Positions 15,713-25,322 of a DNA stretch of 64,000 nt are shown here, in pieces (within the stretch, counting starts at the first letter, position 1; every line of letters starts with the position of its first letter). Under the pieces are notes generated by a model, which saw nothing but the letters and a program-made list of their open reading frames with translations, did no database searches and was not told where the DNA came from. The DNA is from Pseudotabrizicola algicola. Its GTDB lineage: Bacteria > Pseudomonadota > Alphaproteobacteria > Rhodobacterales > Rhodobacteraceae. The position numbers and the translations under genes are program-made. Where the stretch lies: positions 1,240,001 to 1,304,000 of the forward strand of contig NZ_JAAIKE010000001.1 in the NCBI RefSeq assembly GCF_010915705.1. The letters are read 5' to 3'.

Positions 15713-16756
15713 TCAATAGGGCATCGGGTGCAGGCGATGGGCCACCGCAATATCGGCCAGCACATCCACGGACAGGCGCAGATCAGCCGCGCCAAGATTG
15801 ACGCGCAACTGCTCTACCGAGGTGGCCCCCACGATCGGGATGCAGGGGAAGGGCCGCGTGAGGCAGAAGGCAATCGCCATCTGGCACGGGTCCAGCCCAT
15901 GCGTGGCGGCAATGCCCAGATAGGCGGCCACGGCGGGAAACACCTGCGGCGTGATGCGCCCGCCGAGGTCGGGGGTAAAGCTGCGCCTTGTCCCCTCTGG
16001 CACCACATCGCCCGCATATTTGCCGCTGAGCAATCCCGCCGCCAGCGGCGAGAAGGCCAGAAGCGGCATATCCTCGGCCATGCTCAACTCGCACCAGTCG
16101 GTGTCGAACTGGCGGCACAAGAGCGAGTATTCGTTCTGCACGGACATCATGCGCGGCAGATCGTGCACCTTTGCCAGATGCAGCCACAGCGCCGTGCCCC
16201 ATGTGCTTTCATTTGACAGGCCGATGGCGCGGATCTTGCCCTCGGCCATCAGATCGGCGGCGGTGCGCAGCACATCGAGCATATGCCCCTCGACCTCGGC
16301 GCGGTCGATGGCACGCGGGGCATAGCGCCATGCCTGCCGGAAATGGTAGCTGCCCCGGTTTGGCCAGTGCAGCTGGTAAAGGTCTATGTAATCGGTCTGC
16401 AGGCGCCGCAAGGAGCCTTCCACCGCCGCGCGAAACGAGGCCCCCGTGATCGGCGCGCCGTCGCGCACCGCCTTTTGGCCCGCGCCGGTGATCTTGGTCG
16501 CGATCTGCAAACGCGAGCGCCCGCCCCGCGCGGCCAGCCAGCGCCCGATGATCGCCTCTGTCTCGCCCACCGTTTCGGCCCGCACCGGATTGGTCGGATA
16601 CATCTCGGCGGTGTCCCAGAAGGTGACACCGTGATCGCGCGCCAGATCGGCCTGCGCATGGGCCTCGCTCTCGCTGTTCTGGCTGCCCCATGTCATGCTG
16701 CCCAGACAGAGTTTCGACACCTCTATCCCGCTTTTGCCAAGCTGAACCCGTTCCAT
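15713..16756 (-). CDS. Aldo/keto reductase (Tas-like)
   Basis: 347 residues from the ATG at 16756. Family features in order: LGKSGIEVSKLCLGSMTWG at the N-terminus, catalytic Asp/Tyr in DTAEMYP, Lys in ATKITG, His in LYQLHWPNRG and a C-terminal NADPH-binding segment (PIVGATSVEQL). It reduces aldehydes or ketones with NADPH in the cytoplasm. The insertion after YQLHWP and overall length resemble Tas/YghZ-type members. Substrate unknown. Confidence 0.88.
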   Translation of the reverse strand: MERVQLGKSGIEVSKLCLGSMTWGSQNSESEAHAQADLARDHGVTFWDTAEMYPTNPVRAETVGETEAIIGRWLAARGGRSRLQIATKITGAGQKAVRDGAPITGASFRAAVEGSLRRLQTDYIDLYQLHWPNRGSYHFRQAWRYAPRAIDRAEVEGHMLDVLRTAADLMAEGKIRAIGLSNESTWGTALWLHLAKVHDLPRMMSVQNEYSLLCRQFDTDWCELSMAEDMPLLAFSPLAAGLLSGKYAGDVVPEGTRRSFTPDLGGRITPQVFPAVAAYLGIAATHGLDPCQMAIAFCLTRPFPCIPIVGATSVEQLRVNLGAADLRLSVDVLADIAVAHRLHPMPY

Positions 16757-16920
16757 CGGTTGCCCTTTTCCTTCCATCGTCCCGGTCTCGCACCCTAGCC
16801 CTGCCTTCGGCCAAGGCAAGGGCAAGCGGCCCACGGGACGCGAATCTGCGCCGTTTCCGGCGACAAGGATGGCGGACAATCCCCCTTTACTCGGCGCGGC
16901 AAAGGGTCTTTTCTCGGCCC

Positions 16921-18141
16921 ATGCGTTTGATGATCTCCTTTGCCGCCCTGTTCCTGTCGGTCGTGCTGTTGCAGCTGGGCTTGGGCGGGGTGGCCCCCTT
17001 GGATGCCATATCGGGCGTGGCGCTGGGGTTCACCACGGGGCAGATCGGCTTTCTGGGCTCGGCGCATTTCTTCGGCTTCTTCATCGGCTGCTGGTGGGCG
17101 CCGCGCCTGATGGGCAGCGTGGGCCATTCGCGCGCCTTCGCCGCCTTTACCGCCGCGGGCACGGTCGGCATCCTCGCGCATATGATGGTGGTCGACCCCT
17201 ATGCCTGGGCGGTGATGCGACTGACCTCGGGTCTGGCGGTGGCGGGGTGCTATACCATCATCGAGGCATGGCTGCAGGCCAAGGTCACGAACGAGACGCG
17301 CGGGCGGGCGATGGGGCTTTACCGCGTGGTCGACATCGCGGGATCGCTCGGCGCGCAGCTCATCATCGGGGTGCTGGAGCCGGCAAGTTACCTTTCCTAC
17401 AACACGCTGGCCCTTTTGTGCTGCCTTGCGATCTTCCCGCTGACGCTCAGCCGTGCCGAAGCGCCCGAAATGCCCGACGCCCCGCGCCTGCGCCCCGGCC
17501 TTGCGTGGCGGCTGTCGCCGCTGGCCTCGGCGGGGGTCGTCGTCTCGGGCATCACGGGGGCGGCCTTCCGCATGGTGGGGCCGCTTTACGGCACCGAGGT
17601 GGGGTTGCGCGCCGACCAGATCGCGCTGTTTCTGGCGGCTTACGTCCTTGGCGGGGCCTTTGCGCAATATCCCGTCGGCTGGCTGGCCGACCGATATGAC
17701 CGCCGCACGGTGCTGATCCTGCTGTCGGTGGGCGGGGCTGTCTCTTGCGGCACCACCGTGCTTGCGGCGGGCAGCGGCACGCTGGGGGTGTTCCTTGCCG
17801 CCGGGGTGTTCGGCTTTTTCACCATGCCGGTCTATTCCGTCTCGACCGCCCATGCCCATGATCATGCCAGCCAGATGGAGCGGGTGGAGCTTTCGGCGGC
17901 GCTGATGTTCCTTTACGCCGTCGGCGCCATCGCCAGCCCGCTGATCGCCGCCCTACTGATTGATGGCTACGGCCCCTCGGCGATGTTCATGATGATTGCC
18001 CTGTCCCACATCGCGCTGATCCTGTTCGGCTTTGCACGCATGCGCAGCCGCCCTGCCCCCGATGCGCGCACCCCCTACACCTATGAGCCGCGCACCTCCT
18101 TCCTGATCGGCAAGCTGTTGCGCAGCCGCCGCGACCGCTGA
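16921..18141 (+). CDS. MFS transporter, YcaD/UMF2-like
   Basis: 406 residues with about 12 hydrophobic helices. The start at 16921 opens directly into the first helix (MRLMISFAALFLSVVLLQLG). The loop 2-3 region has GCWWAPRLMGSVGHSR and the central symmetric motif is AQYPVGWLADRYDRR. This matches the small-molecule MFS group that includes YcaD. The C-terminus is cytoplasmic and basic. It is divergent from the aldo/keto reductase gene. Substrate is not predictable. Confidence 0.85.
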   Translation: MRLMISFAALFLSVVLLQLGLGGVAPLDAISGVALGFTTGQIGFLGSAHFFGFFIGCWWAPRLMGSVGHSRAFAAFTAAGTVGILAHMMVVDPYAWAVMRLTSGLAVAGCYTIIEAWLQAKVTNETRGRAMGLYRVVDIAGSLGAQLIIGVLEPASYLSYNTLALLCCLAIFPLTLSRAEAPEMPDAPRLRPGLAWRLSPLASAGVVVSGITGAAFRMVGPLYGTEVGLRADQIALFLAAYVLGGAFAQYPVGWLADRYDRRTVLILLSVGGAVSCGTTVLAAGSGTLGVFLAAGVFGFFTMPVYSVSTAHAHDHASQMERVELSAALMFLYAVGAIASPLIAALLIDGYGPSAMFMMIALSHIALILFGFARMRSRPAPDARTPYTYEPRTSFLIGKLLRSRRDR

Positions 18142-18288
18142 GAGCGGCGCGCAAGGACGGGGACGCAACACCCGCATGGCCTGCGCCGTTTCCAAATGCT
18201 CAAAATGCGCCGCCTGCCCCCGGCGCATCCTCTGGCAAGCGGGCGCGCCATGCGTTAAACGGGCGCAACCATCAGACAAAGGCGCATC

Positions 18289-20007
18289 ATGGCACGGATC
18301 CTCATCACCTCGGCCATTCCCTACATCAACGGGATCAAGCATCTGGGCAATCTGGTCGGCAGCCAGCTGCCCGCCGACCTGTTCGCCCGCTACATGCGCG
18401 CCCGCGGAAACGAGGTCATGTTCATCTGCGCCACCGACGAACACGGCACGCCCGCCGAACTGGCCGCCGCCAAGGCAGGCCAGCCGGTCGCGGAATATTG
18501 CGCCGAGATGCATCAGGTGCAGGCCGAGATCGCGCGCGGCTTCCGGCTGTCCTTCGACCATTTCGGGCGCTCGTCCAGCCCGCGCAACCATGCGCTGACG
18601 CAGCATTTCGCCGGACGTCTGGCCGATAACGGGCTGATCCGCGAAGTTTCGGAAAAGATGATCTATTCCGTCGATGACGGGCGTTTCCTGCCCGACCGCT
18701 ATGTTGAGGGCACCTGCCCCAACTGCGGCTACGATTCGGCGCGCGGCGATCAGTGCGACAACTGCACCAAGCAGCTGGACCCCGCCGATCTGATCAACCC
18801 GCGCTCGACCATCTCGGGGTCCACCAATCTGGAACTGCGCGAGACAAAGCACCTGTATCTCATGCAGCGCAGTCTGCGCGACAAGCTGGAGGCGTGGATC
18901 GACAGCAAGCATGACTGGCCTGTGCTGACCACCTCGATTGCCAAGAAATGGCTCAACGATGGCGACGGCTTGCAGGATCGCGGCATCACCCGCGATCTGC
19001 ACTGGGGCATTCCGGTGAAGCGCGGCGACCAGCCCTGGCCGGGGATGGAGGGCAAGGTGTTCTATGTCTGGTTCGATGCCCCCATCGAATACATCGCCGC
19101 CACCGCCGAATGGGCCGATGCCAACGGGCTGGACGATGCCGCATGGCAACGCTGGTGGCGCACCGACAAGGGGGCGGATGACGTCACCTATTACCAGTTC
19201 ATGGGCAAGGACAACGTGCCGTTCCACACCCTTTCGTTCCCCGCCACCATCCTTGGCTCGGGCGAGCCGTGGAAGCTGGTCGATTACCTCAAGTCCTTCA
19301 ACTACCTCAATTATGATGGCGGCCAGTTCAGCACCTCCCGCGGGCGCGGGGTGTTCATGGATCAGGCGCTGTCGATCCTGCCGAGCGATTACTGGCGCTG
19401 GTGGCTGCTGTCCCATGCGCCGGAATCCTCGGATGCCGAATTCACATGGGAGAACTTCCAAAGCTCGGTGAACAAGGATCTGGCCGATGTGCTGGGCAAT
19501 CTGGTGTCGCGCGTGACCAAGTTCGCCACGTCGAAATTCGGCGCGACCGTTCCGGCGGGGGGGCAGTTCGGCGCGATGGAAACCGCGCTGATCGCCGATC
19601 TGGGCGCGCGCATCCGCGAGTATGAATCGCTGATGCAGGCGATGGAAGTGCGCAAGGCCGCCGCCGAATTGCGGGCAATCTGGGTGATCGGCAACGAATA
19701 CCTGCAGGCGGCCGCACCGTGGACGGTGGTGAAGACCGACCCCGAGCAGGCGCAGGCGATGATCCGTCTCGCGCTGAACCTGATCCGCGTCTACGCGATC
19801 CTGTCGCAGCCCTTCATCCCCGATGCCAGCGCCGCGATGATGGCGGCGATGGGCTCGGATGACTGGACATGGCCCGACGATCTGCCCGCTGCGATGCGGG
19901 CGCTGGAGCCGGGAGCGGCCTTCAGCGTGCCGGAAAACCTGTTCCGCAAGATCACCGACGAGGAGCGCGCCGAATGGCAGGCGCGCTTTGCGGGGGTGCG
20001 CACGTGA
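18289..20007 (+). CDS. metG: Methionyl-tRNA synthetase
   Basis: 572 residues. The class I HIGH motif is HLGN at 18-21 and the KMSKS equivalent is FSTSRG near 345. A zinc knuckle TCPNCG...DQCDNC lies near 145-165, placing it in the four-Cys type. The anticodon-binding helical domain covers about 390-540, with no C-terminal dimerisation domain. Essential translation enzyme. The last base triplet overlaps the GTG start of the following glycosyltransferase gene, so the neu locus begins immediately downstream on the same strand. Confidence 0.97.
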   Translation: MARILITSAIPYINGIKHLGNLVGSQLPADLFARYMRARGNEVMFICATDEHGTPAELAAAKAGQPVAEYCAEMHQVQAEIARGFRLSFDHFGRSSSPRNHALTQHFAGRLADNGLIREVSEKMIYSVDDGRFLPDRYVEGTCPNCGYDSARGDQCDNCTKQLDPADLINPRSTISGSTNLELRETKHLYLMQRSLRDKLEAWIDSKHDWPVLTTSIAKKWLNDGDGLQDRGITRDLHWGIPVKRGDQPWPGMEGKVFYVWFDAPIEYIAATAEWADANGLDDAAWQRWWRTDKGADDVTYYQFMGKDNVPFHTLSFPATILGSGEPWKLVDYLKSFNYLNYDGGQFSTSRGRGVFMDQALSILPSDYWRWWLLSHAPESSDAEFTWENFQSSVNKDLADVLGNLVSRVTKFATSKFGATVPAGGQFGAMETALIADLGARIREYESLMQAMEVRKAAAELRAIWVIGNEYLQAAAPWTVVKTDPEQAQAMIRLALNLIRVYAILSQPFIPDASAAMMAAMGSDDWTWPDDLPAAMRALEPGAAFSVPENLFRKITDEERAEWQARFAGVRT

Positions 20008-20900
20008 CAGAAGCGCCAGACAGCCCTGTCTGGCAGCTTGTGCTGGTGCTCTGGGGCACCAAATACCCGGTGGCCGAGGTCAATCACCTGATTGCCACCG
20101 TCTGCCGCCATGCCGCCCGCCCGCCCCGCGTGGTGCTGATCACCGACCGTCTGCGCGAGGGTATGGCGGCGGGGGTGGTGCAGCGGCTGATCCCCGATTT
20201 CTTCATGGCACCCGAGATGCGCGGCGCGGGCTGCCAGACAAAGCTGTGCATGTTCGAGGCGGGGGTGGTGCCGGATGATTTGCCCGCCATTTTCATCGAC
20301 ATCGACACGGTGGTGCTCGGCGATCTGACCCGCCTGCTGGCGCTGCAACGGGACCGCCGGACGGTGGCGATCCTGCAAAGCGCGGTGCTGCCCTTCGGGG
20401 CGCTGGCGCGGGCGCTGTTCCGGCTGACCAAGGGGCGCAAATACGCGCGCGGCAATTCGTCGATCGTGGTCTACCACCCTGCGGAAACCGCCCATATCGC
20501 GGCGCGTTACCGCGCATTGGTGGCGGAACACGGGTTTAACGGCATCCGCCCGATGATCGCGGATGAGCGGTTCATCAGCTGGGCCCACCAGCCGCATATG
20601 CGCGCGATCCCGCGCCATCTGGCGGTGAAGCTGCCGACCGAATTCATGCTGCCCTGGCGCTGGCTGATCCATCTGCGCGCGAGGATGCCGTGGGTGCGCA
20701 GGCGGTGGGCGGGGCTGGTCGCGCTGACCCTGCCGGGGGCGGAGGTCAAGGGCGAGGCGCTGCTGGCGCTGCCCGAGGGCGGCGAGGTGGTGGACCGCAA
20801 GGGGCGGCGGCTGATCTGGTCGGAGGCGGCGCTGGGGCCGGTCAAGGCACGGCTGACCGAACATTACAGGGCACTTGAAAACAGCGGGGGAACAGCGTGA
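20004..20900 (+). CDS. Glycosyltransferase-like protein with DxD motif
   Basis: 298 residues from a GTG overlapping the metG stop. An N-terminal alpha/beta part ([21 protein letters not shown]) is followed by [15 protein letters not shown] near 95, a DxD sugar-nucleotide and metal site as in GT8-type enzymes. NSSIVVYHP and the final [20 protein letters not shown] complete the pattern. Likely a cytoplasmic transferase of a surface glycan; donor and acceptor unknown. It overlaps neuA by 4 bases. Confidence 0.72.
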   Translation: MTEAPDSPVWQLVLVLWGTKYPVAEVNHLIATVCRHAARPPRVVLITDRLREGMAAGVVQRLIPDFFMAPEMRGAGCQTKLCMFEAGVVPDDLPAIFIDIDTVVLGDLTRLLALQRDRRTVAILQSAVLPFGALARALFRLTKGRKYARGNSSIVVYHPAETAHIAARYRALVAEHGFNGIRPMIADERFISWAHQPHMRAIPRHLAVKLPTEFMLPWRWLIHLRARMPWVRRRWAGLVALTLPGAEVKGEALLALPEGGEVVDRKGRRLIWSEAALGPVKARLTEHYRALENSGGTA

Positions 20901-21607
20901 TTCTAGGTCATATCGGTGCGCGCAAAGGGTCGAAGGGCGTGCCGGGAAAGAACTTCCGCACCCTGTGCGGCAAGCCCCTGATCGATTGGTCGCTGGACCA
21001 GCTGTTTGCCAATCCGCGCGTGGGCGCGGTGGTGGTGTCGACCGATGATCCGGCGATCTACGCCCATGCGGTAGCGCGGGGCGCCCTTGATATCGGCCTG
21101 CGTCCGGCGGAGCTTGCCACCGACACCGCGCCGAAATGGGGGGTGTGGCAACATGCGCTGGCCGCGTCGGAACCGCTTTGCGGGCCGGTTTCGGCCTTCC
21201 TCGATCTGGATTGCACCTCGCCCCTGCGCATCCCCGAGGATATCGAAGGCGCGCTGGACCTGTTCGAGACCGACCGCCCCGATATGGTGATGAGCGTGTG
21301 CGAGGCGCGCAAGAACCCCTATTTCAACCTTGTGGAACCTGATGCGACGGGCGCGTTGCAGGTGTCGAAGCCGCTGCCGGGCGGGGTCTGGGCGCGGCAG
21401 GATGCGCCGGTGGTCTATGAACATGTGGGCGTGGTCTATGTGGTGGACCCAAGCTATCTGCGCCGCGCCAAGACCATCTATGAGGGGCGCGTGCTGCCTT
21501 TCGTGCTGCCGTCAGAGCGCTGCCATGACATCGACACGCCCTATGATTTCCGGCTGGTCGAGTTCCTGCTGACCGAGCAGCTTGCGGCGGGCGTCACGAA
21601 GGCCTGA
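20897..21607 (+). CDS. neuA: Acylneuraminate cytidylyltransferase (CMP-nonulosonate synthase)
   Basis: 236 residues from a GTG overlapping the previous stop (GTGA). The P-loop-like ARKGSKGVPGKN at 8-19 is the CMP-sialate synthetase signature; further motifs are STDDPAI, LDLDCTSPLR and the C-terminal DIDTPYDFRLVEF. It activates a nonulosonic acid with CTP to the CMP-sugar. neuC and neuB lie within 8 kb on the opposite strand. The exact nonulosonic acid (Neu5Ac or a relative) is inferred from those partners. The 3' end overlaps the WaaA-like gene by 14 bases. Confidence 0.85.
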   Translation: MILGHIGARKGSKGVPGKNFRTLCGKPLIDWSLDQLFANPRVGAVVVSTDDPAIYAHAVARGALDIGLRPAELATDTAPKWGVWQHALAASEPLCGPVSAFLDLDCTSPLRIPEDIEGALDLFETDRPDMVMSVCEARKNPYFNLVEPDATGALQVSKPLPGGVWARQDAPVVYEHVGVVYVVDPSYLRRAKTIYEGRVLPFVLPSERCHDIDTPYDFRLVEFLLTEQLAAGVTKA

Positions 21608-22937
21608 CAGCCGCCAGAAGCTGCGGGATCGCGGCCAGCGTCTTGGCGGTGGCGTCGGAATGGGCGGCGGTGAAGGCGGCGATGCGCGCGGGATCGGTGG
21701 CGGCATCGGCGATGAGGGCTGCGGCCAGCGCGGCGGCATCCGGCACCGAGCGCGCGACGCCTGCCGCCTCGGCCTCGGCAAAGGGGTATTCGATGGTGTG
21801 GGTGTGGGGGCCGGTGATGACCGGCTTGCCCAGCACCAGAGCCTCGGAAATGTTATGCGCGCCCTTGGGATTGAAGCCGCCCCCGACGATGACCTGATCG
21901 GCGATGGCGAGGTATCCATACATCTCGCCCAAGGTGTCGCCATAGAAGATGTCGGGCGTGGTGGCCGGGGCTGGCCCCCAGGCGGCGGGATCGAAGGCGG
22001 GCGCAAGGCCGGAGCGGCGCAGCAGGGAAAGCCCTTCGGCAGAGAGGGTTTGCGCGACCTCGTCAAACCGCTCGGGGCGGCGCGGAACATAGGCGAAGAG
22101 CGGCATGGGCAGGCCGCGCGCGGCGTGATCGGCGCGCAGGGCGTGGACGGCGTGAAGATAGGTGGCATCCTCGCCCTCGATGGCGCTGGCGATGGTGATG
22201 ACGCGGGTCTGCGCAGCCCCGAGCCAGTGGCGGGCCGCCTGCCCCGCTGCGACCAAAGCGGGCGGCACCGGTTGATCGAAGCGCAATTCGCCGGTGACGG
22301 CTATGTTGCGCACGCCGACACCGGCAAACCGGCGCGCTTGCAGATCGGATTTCACCAGGGCCCCTGCAAAGCCCTGCATCACCCTTTGCCGGAGGCGCAG
22401 ACCCTTGCTGTCGCGCGCCAGGGCACGGCTGGGATATTGCGCATTGCACATGAACAGCGGCACCTTGTGCGCACGGGCGGCGGCAACCATGCGCGGCCAG
22501 ATCTCGATTTCCATCACCAGACCATAGGCGGGGCGGAAGGCGCGGAAGAAGCCGCGGTAGGCCCAGCCGGTCTCCAGCGGCACCCAGACCGCGCAGAGGC
22601 GGCCCGCCGCGATGTCGGCGGCAAAGACCCGCTGCGCCTCGGCCCGCCCTGCGGGGGTGAAATGGGTGGTGACGACATGCTCGCCGCGGTCGAGCAGAGC
22701 GCGGATGAGCGGGACGGCCGAACGCAACTCGCCCAAGGAGACGGCATGCACCCAGACAGGGCCATTGCGCATGGATTTTCTGCCAAAATCCGGCGGCACG
22801 GTGTAGCGGCCAAAACGCTCGGCCAGATGCGCGGTATAGGCCGGGTCCTTGCGGCCACGCTTCCACAGATAGGCAAGGACCAGCGGCAGGCCGAAGGTCC
22901 AGAGCGCCGACCATGCCAGCAGGAAAGCGCGCATCAT
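21594..22937 (-). CDS. Divergent WaaA (Kdo transferase)-like glycosyltransferase
   Basis: 447 residues from the ATG at 22937, overlapping the upstream waaA by 4 bases. An N-terminal membrane anchor (LLAWSALWTFGLPLVLAYL) precedes the WaaA N-domain (AERFG, VWVHAVSLGE, EIEIWPR). In the C-domain the usual STH...GEE site reads ASAIEGED and GGHNPxE reads GAHNISE, so acceptor or donor contacts have changed. Canonical WaaA transfers Kdo from CMP-Kdo to lipid A precursor. This copy may use another CMP-ulosonic acid, such as the product of the adjacent neuA; that is an inference. Confidence 0.8.
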   Translation of the reverse strand: MMRAFLLAWSALWTFGLPLVLAYLWKRGRKDPAYTAHLAERFGRYTVPPDFGRKSMRNGPVWVHAVSLGELRSAVPLIRALLDRGEHVVTTHFTPAGRAEAQRVFAADIAAGRLCAVWVPLETGWAYRGFFRAFRPAYGLVMEIEIWPRMVAAARAHKVPLFMCNAQYPSRALARDSKGLRLRQRVMQGFAGALVKSDLQARRFAGVGVRNIAVTGELRFDQPVPPALVAAGQAARHWLGAAQTRVITIASAIEGEDATYLHAVHALRADHAARGLPMPLFAYVPRRPERFDEVAQTLSAEGLSLLRRSGLAPAFDPAAWGPAPATTPDIFYGDTLGEMYGYLAIADQVIVGGGFNPKGAHNISEALVLGKPVITGPHTHTIEYPFAEAEAAGVARSVPDAAALAAALIADAATDPARIAAFTAAHSDATAKTLAAIPQLLAAVRPS

Positions 22938-24202
22938 GGTCGCACCAGCGCGAGCAGATCCCGCGCGAGCGGGTCCAGCCCATCGGCCGCGCGCTGCACC
23001 ATCTGGCGCGCGCGCAGGGCGATCTGCGGCAGATCGGGGTGCTGCAGCGCCGCATCGAGCGCGCCGGGCGCGACGAGCAGGGCGGCGCTGGCCTGATGCA
23101 GGCTTTCGTAATCGGCCTTGAAATTGGAGGTGTCGGGGCCGTGCAGGATGGCGGCGCCGAAATGCGCGGCCTCCCACGGGTTATGGCCGCCGATGCTGTC
23201 GAAGCCGCCGCCGATCAGGGCGGCCTCGGCCAGCCGATACCAGAGGCCAAGCTCGCCATAGGTATCGGCCAGCCAGACCGCATCGCTGGCGGCGGGCACG
23301 CGCCCGAGACTGCGGCGGGCAAAGGGCAAACCGGCCTCGGTCAGGCGGGAGGCGACCGCGCCGGCCCGTCCCGCATCGCGCGGGGCGAGGATGAGGAGCC
23401 AGCGCGGATCGGCGCGCCAGAGCGAGGCCTGTGCGGCAAATACCTGCGCCTCGTCCCCCGGATGGGTGGAGGCGGCGACCCAGACGCGGCGGGTTTGCAG
23501 CGCCTCTGTCGCCTGCGCGAGGGCGGCAGGGTCGACCCCGAGCGGCGGGGCGGCGGATTTCAGCGATCCGGTCACGCTGACACGCTTGGCACCAAGTGCG
23601 CGAAGGTGCGCGGCGCTGCGCGGGTCTTGCGCGCAGATCGTGGAAAACCGCGCCAGAAGGTCGCCGTAAAGCCCGCGCGCGCGTGACCGACGGGCAAAGC
23701 CCGCATCGGTCATACGCGCGTTGACCAGCGCCAGCGGCACCTTGCGCGCATGGGCGGCCACCACCGCGCCGGGCCAGAGTTCCTGCTCGGCCCAGACCGA
23801 CAGATCGGGCTGCCAATGGGCCAGAAAGCGCGCAAGGTATGACGGAGCATCCAGCGGCAGGAACTGGTGGACCGTGCGCGGCGGCAGGTTCGCGGCGATG
23901 ACCTGCGCCGAGGAGCGGGCCGAGGAGGTGATGAGGAAGTTCAGCCCCGGATCTTGCCGGGCCATCGCGAGGATGAGCCCGCGCAGGGCCAGCACCTCGC
24001 CCAAGCCCACCGCATGGAGCCAGACCAGCCGCCCTTCGGGCCGGGGGGCCGTGGCATGGCCGCGCTTTTCCGCGACGCGGCCTGGGTCTTCCTTGCCGCG
24101 CGCGAGGCGGCGGCGCAGCACCGCCGGGCCTGCCAGAGCAATCAGGGGACTGGCGGCCAGATAGGCGCGCAAGGCAAGACCCGTGGGCGCGGCATCAGCC
24201 AT
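22934..24202 (-). CDS. waaA: 3-deoxy-D-manno-octulosonic acid transferase (WaaA/KdtA)
   Basis: 422 residues from the ATG at 24202, overlapping neuC by 8 bases. N-terminal membrane anchor, then VWLHAVGLGE near 65, QELWPG near 140, ASTHPGDE near 250, DTYGELGLWY near 325 and GGHNPWEAA near 350, all at positions of the canonical enzyme. It adds Kdo from CMP-Kdo to lipid IVA on the inner leaflet. It is the more conserved of two tandem WaaA homologues here and probably supplies the essential activity. Confidence 0.85.
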   Translation of the reverse strand: MADAAPTGLALRAYLAASPLIALAGPAVLRRRLARGKEDPGRVAEKRGHATAPRPEGRLVWLHAVGLGEVLALRGLILAMARQDPGLNFLITSSARSSAQVIAANLPPRTVHQFLPLDAPSYLARFLAHWQPDLSVWAEQELWPGAVVAAHARKVPLALVNARMTDAGFARRSRARGLYGDLLARFSTICAQDPRSAAHLRALGAKRVSVTGSLKSAAPPLGVDPAALAQATEALQTRRVWVAASTHPGDEAQVFAAQASLWRADPRWLLILAPRDAGRAGAVASRLTEAGLPFARRSLGRVPAASDAVWLADTYGELGLWYRLAEAALIGGGFDSIGGHNPWEAAHFGAAILHGPDTSNFKADYESLHQASAALLVAPGALDAALQHPDLPQIALRARQMVQRAADGLDPLARDLLALVRP

Positions 24203-25322
24203 TGTCTTGATCGCGGAAGGCCTTTTGCAGCCCTTGCGCCCAGAACTCCGGCCGGGCCAGCGTCTGGGCAAAGCGGTCGGCCGCCCTGCCCTCGCCAAAA
24301 CCGCTGTCGCGGGGGTGACGCTTGCCCCAATGTTCGGTCAGAAAGCGGGCGACCGCAGCACCGTCGCCCGCATCGGCAAAGGCGACCGAGGCCGCCATGG
24401 CGCGATTCGTTTGCCTTGTGCCGACATCGAGCGAGGGCAGGCCCAGAAACGGCGCCTCGCGCACGCCTGCGCTGGAGTTGCCGACCATGCAGGCGGCGTG
24501 TTTCATCAGTTCCGAGAAATGCGCGAAACGCATAGACGGGATCAGGCGGAAGCGGTCTTTGGGCAGCCCGTTCAGCACGGCGAAGATCTGGTCCGACCCC
24601 GGATCATTGTTGGGCGCGATCACCACGAAATTGCGGCCCGAGGCTTCCAGGGCGCCAAAAAGGGCCTGCGCCTGCGCGCCCATGCTGGCCTGTTCGCTGG
24701 TGACGGGATGAAAGACCGCGATGCCATACTCGGCAAAGGGAATGTCATAGCGCGCCCGCACTTCGGCAAGGCTGACACCCGAAGGGCCGGCATGGAAATC
24801 AAGCTCGGGCGAGCCGATGACATGGATGGTTTCGGCAGGTTCGCCCAGTGTCATCACGCGGCGGGCCGCCGCCTCGGAGGAGACGAAGTGGTGGGTGGCG
24901 AGCTTGGTGTTGCAGTGGCGGAACACCTCGTCGATGGTGCCCGAGACTTCGCCGCCCTCGATATGGGCGGAGGGGATGTAATTGGTCGCGGCCACCAAGG
25001 CGCCCGCCAGCGCCTCGATCCTGTCGCCGTGCAGCACGATCAGGTCGGGTTTGTGTTCGGTGATGAAGTCCGAAAAGCCGACGACGGTTTTCGCCAGCAC
25101 GATATCCTGCCCGTCGCCCGGGCGCTGGTTGAGGAATTCATGCACGCGCACGCCCGGCATGCGCTGCACCTCGAGCTTGGTGAGGCCGTAGCGGTCCATC
25201 ATGTGCATGCCGGTGACGAAGAAGGTCACCGCATGCCCCGCATCCCGCGCGGCGGCGGCAAGAGGTTCAAGCTTGCCGAAATCGGCGCGGGTGCCGGTGA
25301 GGAAGAGGAGGTGGCGGGTCAT
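24195..25322 (-). CDS. neuC: UDP-N-acetylglucosamine 2-epimerase, hydrolysing
   Basis: 375 residues. GTRADFGKLEPL at 10-21 and HGDRIEALAGALVAA near 100 are the hydrolysing-epimerase signatures, followed by HIEGGEVSG and GNSSAGVREAP near 290. The enzyme turns UDP-GlcNAc into free ManNAc (or the diNAcBac derivative into a legionaminate precursor). Together with neuB and neuA it completes a sialic-acid-type pathway. It overlaps the glycan-synthesis F-like gene upstream by 4 bases. Confidence 0.88.
   Translation of the reverse strand: MTRHLLFLTGTRADFGKLEPLAAAARDAGHAVTFFVTGMHMMDRYGLTKLEVQRMPGVRVHEFLNQRPGDGQDIVLAKTVVGFSDFITEHKPDLIVLHGDRIEALAGALVAATNYIPSAHIEGGEVSGTIDEVFRHCNTKLATHHFVSSEAAARRVMTLGEPAETIHVIGSPELDFHAGPSGVSLAEVRARYDIPFAEYGIAVFHPVTSEQASMGAQAQALFGALEASGRNFVVIAPNNDPGSDQIFAVLNGLPKDRFRLIPSMRFAHFSELMKHAACMVGNSSAGVREAPFLGLPSLDVGTRQTNRAMAASVAFADAGDGAAVARFLTEHWGKRHPRDSGFGEGRAADRFAQTLARPEFWAQGLQKAFRDQDNG

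Noticed and set aside
17953-19461. 502-codon minus-strand frame over the MFS and metG genes
   Set aside because: Crosses two well-supported genes and has no homology pattern.
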